A stretch of 17,150 nt of DNA from an uncultured Oscillospiraceae bacterium (lineage in GTDB: Bacteria > Bacillota_A > Clostridia > Oscillospirales > Oscillospiraceae). Under the pieces are notes generated by a model. It was not told the DNA's origin. It ran no database searches and saw nothing but the letters and a program-made list of their open reading frames with translations. Shown here piece by piece: positions 6,182-12,803 of the stretch (positions within the stretch are counted from its first letter, which is position 1; each line of letters opens with the position of its first letter). Location: assembly GCA_934667865.1 (NCBI GenBank), contig CAKUMR010000006.1, forward strand, positions 1 to 17,150, in the 5' to 3' direction. Made by a program: the position numbers and the translations under genes.

Positions 6182-8422
6182 ATGGCAAGAAAGAAAAAAG
6201 AACCGGAGCAGAAGAAGCTCGCCCCGGCCAATGTAGAGGGTCTGCACGCGGAGGTGCTGGAGCAGCCCATCACGGACACCCTGACCGTGAACTATATGCC
6301 CTACGCGATGTCCGTCATCGTTTCGCGCGCGATCCCGGAGATCGACGGCTTCAAGCCCTCGCACCGGAAGCTGCTGTACACGATGTACAAAATGGGGCTT
6401 CTGAACGGCGCACGGCGCAAATCGGCAGACATCGTCGGCCAGACCATGGGCTTAAACCCCCACGGTGACGCCGCAATCTATGAAACCATGGTGCGTCTGG
6501 CGCGTGGCAACGAGGCGCTGCTCGCGCCCTTCGTCGATTCCAAGGGCAACTTCGGCAAGGTCTATTCCCGCGACATGGCCTACGCCGCCTCGCGTTACAC
6601 CGAAGCAAAGCTGGAGCCCATCTGCGCCGAAATTTTCCGCGACATCGACTCGGAAACGGTCGATTTTGTGGACAACTACTCCAACACCATGAAAGAGCCG
6701 GTACTGCTGCCCACGGCCTACCCGAACGTGCTGGTTTCGGCCAACACGGGCATTGCCGTCGGCATGGCCAGCAACATCTGCGGCTTCAACCTCCGCGAGG
6801 TCTGCCGCGCGACGACCGCGTGGATCAGAAATCCCGACTGCGACCTGCTGGAGCTGATGCCCGCACCGGACTTCCCGACGGGCGGCGAAATTCTCTACAA
6901 CGCCGCCGAGATGGCAGAGGTCTACCGCACGGGACGCGGCTCCGTGAAGGTGCGCGCCCGCTGGCGCTATGTCAAGGAGGGCAACCTCATTGAGATTTTT
7001 GAGATTCCCTACACCACCACGACCGAGGCCATCATCGACAAGGTCTCCGAGCTGATCAAGGCCGGAAAGATCCGCGAGATCGCGGATATGCGTGATGAGA
7101 CCGACCTCTCCGGCCTGAAGCTGACCATCGACCTCAAGCGCGGCGTCGACCCGGACAAGCTCATGCAGAAGCTCTTCCGCTCCACCCCGCTGCTCGACAG
7201 CTTTGCCTGCAACTTCAACATTCTCATCGCCGGGATGCCGCGCGTGCTGGGCGTTCGCGAGATCATCGAGGAATGGACGGCGTGGCGGACGGAATGTGTG
7301 CGCCGCCGGGTCTATTTCCAGAAGCGCAAAAAGGCCGAAAAGCTGCATCTGCTCAAGGGCCTCAAGCGCATCCTGCTCGACATCGACAAGGCCATCCGCA
7401 TCATCCGCGAAACGGAGTCCGATGCGGAGGTTGTGCCAAATCTGATGATCGGCTTCGGCATTGATCAGCTTCAGGCCGAGTACGTCGCGGAGATCAAGCT
7501 GCGCAACATCAACAAGGAATACATCCTCAAGCGCACGCAGGAGGTCGATTCCCTTGCGGCGGAGATCGCCGATCTGGAGGATCTGCTGGCAAGCGAGAGG
7601 CGCATCCGCGGCGTGATCGTGGACGAGCTGAACGCCATCGCGGAGAAATACGGCAAGGACCGCCGCACCGGCATCGTCTACGACCATGAGCTGGACGAGC
7701 CGGAGGAAGAGGAGGCCGTTCCGGACTACCCCGTCACGGTGTTCGTTTCCCGCGAGGGCTACTTCAAGAAGATCACGGCGCAGTCGCTGCGGATGTCCGG
7801 CGAGCAGCGCTTCAAGGAGGGCGACGGCCTTAAATTCTCCTGCGAGACCACAAACGCCGCCGAGCTTCTGGTCTTTACCGACCGCTATCAGGTCTACAAG
7901 GCCCGCTGCGCGGACTTCGACGACGGCAAGGCTTCGCTTCTGGGCGACTACCTGCCCACAAAGCTGGGCTTCGACGAGGGCGAAAACGTCATCGACGTCT
8001 GCCTCCCCGGCGACTACACCGGAAGTCTCGTGTTCGTCTTTGAAAACGGCAAGGTCGCCAAGGTAGAGCTCTCCGCCTACCAGACCAAGTCCAACCGCCG
8101 CAAGCTCACCAGCGCCTACTCGGACAAGAGCCCCCTGAAGGCGGTGTTCCTGCTCAAGGAGGACACGCAGCTTGCGCTCTACTCCACCGAGGGACGCGCA
8201 CTGATCTTCTCCACAGCGCAGCTTGCCGCCAAAACCACCCGCAGCACGCAGGGCGTGGCCGTGCTGACGCTCAAGCGCAAGGCTGTCTGCGACCGCGCCG
8301 TGCGTCTGGAGGACAGCGGCATCGTCAACGCCGCACGCTACCGCACCCGCACCATCCCCGCCGCCGGAGCGCTGCTGCGTGAGGAGGATGCAGAGGAAAA
8401 ACAGATCGTAATGGAGATATGA
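6182..8422 (+). CDS. Type IIA DNA topoisomerase A subunit, divergent GyrA/ParC paralog
   Basis: 746 residues, starting 18 bases after the B subunit with ribosome site AAGGAGG (6163-6169). The breakage-reunion domain begins at about residue 38 with YAMSVIVSRAIPEIDGFKPS. The winged-helix segment NPHGDAAIYETMVRLA includes the quinolone-contact positions (A97 and E101). The catalytic tyrosine is Y139 in ASRYTEAKL. A coiled-coil gate region spans about 360-490 and includes GVREIIEEWTAWR. After an acidic hinge (DEPEEEEAV) comes a shortened beta-pinwheel region (about 518-725). At the place where GyrA carries QRRGGKG there is QRFKEGDG (542-549), so the wrapping motif is degenerate. Together with the B subunit this suggests a decatenating, topoisomerase IV-like activity more than negative supercoiling. 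That is an inference; gyrA versus parC naming is uncertain. Confidence 0.92.
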   Translation: MARKKKEPEQKKLAPANVEGLHAEVLEQPITDTLTVNYMPYAMSVIVSRAIPEIDGFKPSHRKLLYTMYKMGLLNGARRKSADIVGQTMGLNPHGDAAIYETMVRLARGNEALLAPFVDSKGNFGKVYSRDMAYAASRYTEAKLEPICAEIFRDIDSETVDFVDNYSNTMKEPVLLPTAYPNVLVSANTGIAVGMASNICGFNLREVCRATTAWIRNPDCDLLELMPAPDFPTGGEILYNAAEMAEVYRTGRGSVKVRARWRYVKEGNLIEIFEIPYTTTTEAIIDKVSELIKAGKIREIADMRDETDLSGLKLTIDLKRGVDPDKLMQKLFRSTPLLDSFACNFNILIAGMPRVLGVREIIEEWTAWRTECVRRRVYFQKRKKAEKLHLLKGLKRILLDIDKAIRIIRETESDAEVVPNLMIGFGIDQLQAEYVAEIKLRNINKEYILKRTQEVDSLAAEIADLEDLLASERRIRGVIVDELNAIAEKYGKDRRTGIVYDHELDEPEEEEAVPDYPVTVFVSREGYFKKITAQSLRMSGEQRFKEGDGLKFSCETTNAAELLVFTDRYQVYKARCADFDDGKASLLGDYLPTKLGFDEGENVIDVCLPGDYTGSLVFVFENGKVAKVELSAYQTKSNRRKLTSAYSDKSPLKAVFLLKEDTQLALYSTEGRALIFSTAQLAAKTTRSTQGVAVLTLKRKAVCDRAVRLEDSGIVNAARYRTRTIPAAGALLREEDAEEKQIVMEI

Positions 8423-8425
8423 CAG

Positions 8426-9307
8426 ATGGAAAAACGAAACAACGTCCGCCTTCTGCTTCGCAATCTTCTCATGATCGCCGTGGGCAGCGCGATCTTCTCC
8501 CTGGGCTTTGACCTCTTTCTCGAGCCGGCCGGCATCAGCTGCGGCGGCGTGTCCGGCATTGCGATGCTCATCGTCTATGCCACAAAGTCCAAATTCCTCA
8601 CCGTCGGCATTCTGAGCGCGCTGATCAACCTGCCGCTGTTCTTCTTCGGCTACCGTAAAATCGGAAAGCTGTTCTTTTTCGGAAGCCTTCTGGGCATGGT
8701 CGTCACCTCCGTGGGCTTTGACCTCTTTGCCCGAATTCTCCCCATCCCCAAGACCGAGCCGCTGGTGGCGGCCATCTTCGGCGGCGTGATCATCGGCGCA
8801 GGACTGGGCATCGTGTTCATCGCCGGTGCCTCCACGGGCGGCGTGGACATCGTCGCGCGGCTTCTCAAGCTGAAATTCCGCAACTTCCCCATCGGCAAAA
8901 TTCTCTTGTGCATGGACCTGTGCACCGCCGTCGCCACGGGCATCGTCTATGGAGAATTCAATAACACGCTCTACAGCGTCATCACGCTGGTGCTGTCCTC
9001 CTTCGTGCTGGACAAGGTAGTCTACGGCATGGACTATGCCAAGGTCGCCCTGATCATCTCCGACCGCTACGAGGAGATCGCACAGGCCATCGACACGCAG
9101 CTCGACCGCGGTGTGACACTCCTGCATGGGCAGGGCTTCTACCTGCGCAGTGACAAATTCGTGCTTCTGAGCGCGGTCAAGCGCAAGCAGCTCGCTCAGC
9201 TCAAGGATCTGGTCATGTCCATCGACCCGTCGGCCTTCATCATCCTGCAGGACGCGCATCAGGTGCTGGGCGACGGCTTCAAGCGCTACGACCGCAACGA
9301 ACTGTAA
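8426..9307 (+). CDS. YitT-family membrane protein (DUF2179 C-terminal domain)
   Basis: 293 residues. The ATG lies 3 bases after the topoisomerase A stop, with GGAG at 8413-8416 inside that gene, so the two are probably translationally coupled. About five to six hydrophobic helices fill residues 10-200. They carry the family signatures PAGISCGGVSGIA (34-46) and AGASTGGVDIVARLL (133-147). The C-terminal soluble domain (about 205-285) matches DUF2179, with DRGVTLLHGQGFY and IDPSAFIILQDAHQVLGDGF. YitT proteins are widespread in Bacillota and are thought to be membrane transporters or sensors, but the substrate is not known to me. Length and motif order are typical. Its place in a topoisomerase operon is noteworthy but gives no firm functional clue. 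Confidence 0.92.
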   Translation: MEKRNNVRLLLRNLLMIAVGSAIFSLGFDLFLEPAGISCGGVSGIAMLIVYATKSKFLTVGILSALINLPLFFFGYRKIGKLFFFGSLLGMVVTSVGFDLFARILPIPKTEPLVAAIFGGVIIGAGLGIVFIAGASTGGVDIVARLLKLKFRNFPIGKILLCMDLCTAVATGIVYGEFNNTLYSVITLVLSSFVLDKVVYGMDYAKVALIISDRYEEIAQAIDTQLDRGVTLLHGQGFYLRSDKFVLLSAVKRKQLAQLKDLVMSIDPSAFIILQDAHQVLGDGFKRYDRNEL

Positions 9308-9329
9308 CAAACGAAAGGGGGCGCGGAAT

Positions 9330-10412
9330 ATGAAGCGTGCTGCACTTGTGCTTCTGCTGCTGGTGCTGCTGGTCACTGCATCCGCCTGTGAGAAAATCAT
9401 CAAAAACGACTATTTTTCCGTCAAGCCCCACGTTGAATCCGCGCCCTCGGAAACGCAGCCGCCGGAGGAGGAGACGCCTCCGGTGGTCACCAACCGCAAC
9501 GAGCTGCGCGGCACCGTGCTCTCCTTCGTCCGCAACTGGACGGAGCTTGGAACAATCTACGTCCGCAACTACGCAGGCGACCTCTACACCGATCTGGACG
9601 AAACCATGCGTTATCTCTCCGATGAGGATCCCATCGGCGCCTACGCCGTGGACTATGCCGACGCGGAGCTGAGCGGCAGCCCGACCTACGGCACCATTGA
9701 GGTGCGGCTGGTCTTCCGCCGTTCGGCCTCGGAGATCAATGCCATTGTCACGGTCAGCGGATTTTCCGGTGCAATGGAAAAGATTCGCAGCGCCCTTCTC
9801 AATTTTGACACCGCACTGACCCTGCGCATCCGCGACTACGAGGACGCGGACTTCCCCGCAGAGATTCGAAATCTGTGCCTGAGCAGCCCTGCGCAGCTTC
9901 CGGTTCTGCCGGAGGTGTCTTCCAGCGTTTACCCGCAGGAGGGCGAAACGCGGATTCTGGAGCTGCATTTCACCTACGCCGCAAGCAGAGATGAGATGCG
10001 CACCATGCAGAAATCCTCCGCAACACTGCTCTCCTCCGCCTCGGCCTACGTCCGCTCCGGTCAGGACGACCACGAACGGATGCAGAATCTCCAGCGGTAT
10101 CTGCTCTCCCGGATGGACTACACCATCGCGGAAGCTCCCTCCGACCGCCCAGCCTATCAGCTGCTGCGCGACCGTCTGGCAAGCAGCCTGGGCTTTGCCT
10201 CGGTCGTGTACGCGGAATGTGAGCAGTCGAAGATGACCTGCCGCATCATTGAGGGCACGCGCGGCGGCGAGAGCCGGGCGTGGAACTGCCTGACGATAGA
10301 CGGCGAGGAGTTTTATGTCGATCTGATGCGCTCTCTGGAGCTGGGGCAGCCCGAGCTGACTCTCCTGACAGCGGACGGCCTGCTGGCCGAGGGCTATGTC
10401 TGGACAAGCTGA
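9330..10412 (+). CDS. Lipoprotein with a transglutaminase-like domain, probable pseudoenzyme
   Basis: 360 residues. The start at 9330 follows GAAAGGGGG (9313-9321). The signal peptide ends in TASAC, with Cys20 as the likely lipidation site. A Pro/Glu-rich linker (about 35-52) follows, then an alpha/beta region (about 55-250) that I do not recognise. Residues about 275-335 resemble a bacterial transglutaminase-like fold: AYQLLRDRLASSLGFA, MTCRIIEGT, then RAWNCLTIDGEEFYVDL. In active members these blocks carry the Cys of a C-x-G-Y-A motif, the His of H-A-W-N and a final Asp. Here the aligned residues are S286, R316 and D331, so two of three catalytic residues appear lost. It may be a binding or scaffold domain at the cell surface. 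It is the last gene of the topoisomerase-YitT operon, 22 bases after yitT. The domain assignment is from motif reading only. Confidence 0.8.
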   Translation: MKRAALVLLLLVLLVTASACEKIIKNDYFSVKPHVESAPSETQPPEEETPPVVTNRNELRGTVLSFVRNWTELGTIYVRNYAGDLYTDLDETMRYLSDEDPIGAYAVDYADAELSGSPTYGTIEVRLVFRRSASEINAIVTVSGFSGAMEKIRSALLNFDTALTLRIRDYEDADFPAEIRNLCLSSPAQLPVLPEVSSSVYPQEGETRILELHFTYAASRDEMRTMQKSSATLLSSASAYVRSGQDDHERMQNLQRYLLSRMDYTIAEAPSDRPAYQLLRDRLASSLGFASVVYAECEQSKMTCRIIEGTRGGESRAWNCLTIDGEEFYVDLMRSLELGQPELTLLTADGLLAEGYVWTS

Positions 10413-10420
10413 TCCTGCCG

Positions 10421-10475
10421 AAAATCGTTCCGCCCCGGGAGAAAAATCTCCAACTGCGGAACGATTTTTCTTTTT
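10421..10475 (+). terminator. Strong intrinsic terminator ending the topoisomerase operon
   Basis: AAAATCGTTCCGC (10421-10433) pairs perfectly with GCGGAACGATTTT (10456-10468). An inner hairpin GGAGA-AAAA-TCTCC (10438-10451) sits in the loop. It is followed directly by TTTTTCTTTTT (10465-10475). It begins 8 bases after the lipoprotein stop. Confidence 0.93.
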
Positions 10476-10515
10476 GCTCGTCAAAAAAGTACCATACAGA
10501 AATAGAGGCAGAGCT

Positions 10516-11955
10516 ATGAAAAAGAAATCTCATAAGGGTCTTGTGATCGGTCTGTTGGCACCGCTTCTGACACTGCTGCTGGCCGCCGGATTCTTCTTCG
10601 GAGTGAACCGCTTCTCCGTCCGGATGGAGCTTGTCGGCGAAGCCGAGCAGACGCTCGAATGCGGCGTGGATTCCTACACCGAGGAGGGCGCGCAGGCGCG
10701 CTTCTGCGGTTCCCTGGTATTCCGCAAGGGCTTTGCGCTGGATGTCCGCAAATCCGGCAGCATAGACGAAGCCCGGACAGGCGAGCAGACCGTAACCTAC
10801 ACTGCCGGTTTTCTACTGTGGCACGGCAAGGCCCGCCGCACCGTCACGGTGCAGGACACCATCCCGCCGGAGCTGACGCTTGTCGAGAAAAAGGACAGCT
10901 ATACCACTCCCGGCACACCCTATCAGGAGGACGGCTATACTGCCACCGACCTGTGCGACGGCGATCTGACCGATCAGGTCCGGCGCGAAGAAAAGGACGG
11001 CAAGGTCTATTATTCCGTCACCGACCGCGCGGGCAACACCACCGAGCGTGTACGCACGATCAATTATAAAGACATCACTCCGCCGGAGATCACCCTCAAG
11101 GGCGAGGCGGAGATCACCCTCCGGGCCGGAACGCCCTTCACCGACCCCGGAGCCACCGCGATCGACAACCGAGACGGCGATGTCACGGAGAAGATAACCG
11201 TGGAGGGCGGCGTGGATGTTTACCGCGCCGGGGATTACACCATCACCTACCGCGCCGCCGACAGCTTCGGCAACGAGTCGGAAGCCAAGCGCATCGTCCA
11301 TATCACGTCCATCCGCCAGCCGGATACCGTCGCGCCGGGCAATAAGGTCGTCTACCTGACCTTTGACGACGGCCCCAGCAAGTACACCTCCGAGCTGCTG
11401 GATGTGCTGGCGAAGTACAACGTCAAGGCAACCTTCTTTATCGTCAACATCGGCTACACCGATCTGATTTCCCGCGAGCTGAACGAGGGCCACAGCGTCG
11501 GCATTCACAGCGCGACGCACCAGTATTCGACCATCTACGCCAGCGAGGAAGCCTATTTTGCCGATTTTCAGAAGGTACAGGATGCAATTGTCGCACTGAG
11601 CGGCAAGGAAACGACACTCGTCCGTTTCCCCGGCGGCAGCTCAAACACCGTCAGCCGCTTCAATCCGGGCATCATGACGCGTCTGACGCAGGCGCTGACC
11701 GACATGGGCTACCAGTATTTCGACTGGAACGTTTCCAGCGGCGACGCAGGCGAAACGACCAGCACCGATCAGGTGTTTGAGAACGTCACCTCCGGGATGC
11801 GCAATCACAATGTGTCCGTCGTCCTTCAGCATGACATCAAGGGCTTCAGCGTGGCCGCCGTGGAGCGCATCATCGTCTGGGGGCTTGCCAACGGCTACAC
11901 CTTCCTGCCGCTGGACGCAACCAGCCCCACCGCGCATCATAGGGTCAACAATTAA
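10516..11955 (+). CDS. Membrane-anchored polysaccharide deacetylase with Ig-like repeats
   Basis: 479 residues. ATG 10516 (MKKKSHKGLV) is preferred over longer in-frame starts that lie inside the upstream terminator; GAGG at 10505-10508 is the ribosome site. One transmembrane helix (about 8-30) is followed by about three DUF5011-type Ig-like repeats. The last two are clear (about 114-185 and 186-263), each starting with IPPEL or TPPEI and holding a D-GD block. The C-terminal NodB deacetylase domain (about 277-470) has all five motifs: TFDDGP (282-287, catalytic base Asp), HSATH (H331, H335 for metal), RFPGG (370-374), DWN (403-405) and LQHD (H439). It should remove N-acetyl groups from extracellular glycan, probably peptidoglycan GlcNAc as in PgdA, which lowers lysozyme sensitivity. 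The substrate is inferred. Only about 40 bases separate it from the upstream terminator and no good promoter is visible there. Confidence 0.92.
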   Translation: MKKKSHKGLVIGLLAPLLTLLLAAGFFFGVNRFSVRMELVGEAEQTLECGVDSYTEEGAQARFCGSLVFRKGFALDVRKSGSIDEARTGEQTVTYTAGFLLWHGKARRTVTVQDTIPPELTLVEKKDSYTTPGTPYQEDGYTATDLCDGDLTDQVRREEKDGKVYYSVTDRAGNTTERVRTINYKDITPPEITLKGEAEITLRAGTPFTDPGATAIDNRDGDVTEKITVEGGVDVYRAGDYTITYRAADSFGNESEAKRIVHITSIRQPDTVAPGNKVVYLTFDDGPSKYTSELLDVLAKYNVKATFFIVNIGYTDLISRELNEGHSVGIHSATHQYSTIYASEEAYFADFQKVQDAIVALSGKETTLVRFPGGSSNTVSRFNPGIMTRLTQALTDMGYQYFDWNVSSGDAGETTSTDQVFENVTSGMRNHNVSVVLQHDIKGFSVAAVERIIVWGLANGYTFLPLDATSPTAHHRVNN

Positions 11956-11962
11956 ATAGCCA

Positions 11963-11990
11963 GCCCGGAATTGGAAAACCAATTCCGGGC
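11963..11990 (+). terminator. Hairpin after the deacetylase gene
   Basis: A perfect 12-bp stem (11963-11974 with 11979-11990) closes an AAAA loop, 7 bases past the stop codon. It is followed by AAATTCTATA and not a U tract, so it is not a textbook intrinsic terminator on the plus strand. It may act as a 3' end stabiliser or a weak terminator. Confidence 0.6.
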
Positions 11991-11997
11991 AAATTCT

Positions 11998-12035
11998 ATA
12001 AAAAGGCGCCGGAGAAAGCAATGCTTTCCCCGGCG
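11998..12035 (-). terminator. Intrinsic terminator of the tRNA unit
   Basis: On the minus strand, CGCCGG and inner pairs (12030-12035 with 12007-12012, then 12023-12028 with 12014-12019) form a long stem with one mismatch. It is followed by CCTTTTTATAG. The stem begins at the base immediately after the CCA of tRNA-Glu. Confidence 0.88.
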
Positions 12036-12110
12036 TGGTGACCCGTACGGGACTCGAACCCATGTTACCGCCGTGAAAGGGCGGTGTCTTAACCACTTGA
12101 CCAACGGGCC
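12036..12110 (-). tRNA. tRNA-Glu (anticodon TTC)
   Basis: 75 bases on the minus strand with encoded CCA. The acceptor stem GGCCCGT pairs with ACGGGTC (one G-U), and the discriminator is A. The anticodon stem CCGCC/GGCGG encloses loop CTTTCAC, giving anticodon TTC for GAA/GAG. The T-loop segment GGTTCGAGTCC is canonical. Its 5' end directly abuts the CCA of the upstream tRNA-Met. Confidence 0.96.
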
Positions 12111-12186
12111 TGGTAGCGGCAATCTGACTCGAACAGATGACAACACGGGTATGAACCGGGTGCTCTACCAACTGAGCTATGCCGCC
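12111..12186 (-). tRNA. tRNA-Met (anticodon CAT), elongator type
   Basis: 76 bases on the minus strand with encoded CCA. The acceptor GGCGGCA pairs with TGCCGCT, leaving a G1-U72 wobble that I recall also in Bacillus elongator tRNA-Met. The D-arm is GCTCAGTTGGTAGAGC. The anticodon loop TTCATAC gives CAT. The anticodon stem CCCGG/CCGTG has a C-U mismatch at the second pair. The T-arm is ATCTG-TTCGAGT-CAGAT. The initiator hallmark (unpaired 1-72 with three G-C pairs GGG/CCC) is absent. A tRNA-Ile with modified CAT anticodon is less likely given the similarity to Bacillus tRNA-Met. Confidence 0.92.
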
Positions 12187-12216
12187 ATATTTTGCGCTGC
12201 CGAAACAGCAATAGTA

Positions 12217-12245
12217 ATTATATAGAAACATCCCCGATTTGTCAA
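12217..12245 (-). promoter_or_regulatory. Perfect consensus promoter of the tRNA-Met/tRNA-Glu unit
   Basis: On the minus strand TTGACA (complement of 12240-12245), exactly 17 bases and TATAAT (complement of 12217-12222) match the sigma-A consensus at 12 of 12 positions. The start would be near 12210, leaving a roughly 24-base leader before tRNA-Met. This strength is typical for stable RNA genes. Confidence 0.93.
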
Positions 12246-12377
12246 GGGGTTTCCGTAAATTCCGCGCACTTTTTTCTGTGGCAGGCGTTTTCGGTTTGAA
12301 TTCTTCGCGTTATGGGTATTCTTTATGGCAGATCGCTGCGGTTTCGGCCGCAAATTCTGCAAAAAGGAGTCCAAACT

Positions 12378-12803
12378 ATGCGCAAAAAACTCTACACGCT
12401 CTGGCAGGAAACGGTCATTTTCTACCTCGGCGGGATGTTCTACTGCGGCGTGGAGCTGCTCTGGCGCGGCTGGACGCACGGCAGTATGTTTCTGCTCGGC
12501 GCTGTGTGCTTCTATCTGGTGGGCAGCCTCGACCGGCGCTGGCATCTACCGGTTCTGTGGCAGATGGTGCTCGGCGCGCTCATCGTCACTTTCTGCGAAT
12601 TCTGGACGGGCGTGCTCGTCAACGAAATTCTCCAGCTGAACGTCTGGGATTACTCCGACTCCCCCCTGAACCTCATGGGACAGATCTGCCTGCCCTTCAC
12701 GCTGTTCTGGTTCGCCCTCTCCGGCATCGCGATCTTTCTGGAGGACGGGATGCGGCGGGTGCTGTTCAGTCAGCCGTTTCCGCAGTATCGCTGGGTGGTG
12801 TGA
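12378..12803 (+). CDS. CmpB-like small membrane protein (putative ABC-transporter type IV family)
   Basis: 141 residues. ATG 12378 (MRKKLYTLWQ) follows AAGGAG at 12364-12369; upstream in-frame ATGs lack such a site. About four hydrophobic helices are visible (about 12-30, 37-50, 58-80, 103-121). The conserved blocks ELLWRGWTHGSMFLLG and LNVWDYSDSPLNLMGQICLP match the family Pfam calls putative ABC-transporter type IV (CmpB). Despite the name, no ATPase partner is nearby and the actual role is unknown to me. The 132-base spacer between the tRNA promoter and this gene holds no convincing promoter. Its last 38 bases overlap the 3' end of the opposite-strand gene. Confidence 0.85.
   Translation: MRKKLYTLWQETVIFYLGGMFYCGVELLWRGWTHGSMFLLGAVCFYLVGSLDRRWHLPVLWQMVLGALIVTFCEFWTGVLVNEILQLNVWDYSDSPLNLMGQICLPFTLFWFALSGIAIFLEDGMRRVLFSQPFPQYRWVV

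Noticed and set aside
6452..9403. A 983-codon open frame on the minus strand across the topoisomerase A and YitT genes
   Set aside because: It is a shadow of GC-rich codon use in the real genes, has no ribosome site or recognisable protein features, and runs antisense to two well-identified families.
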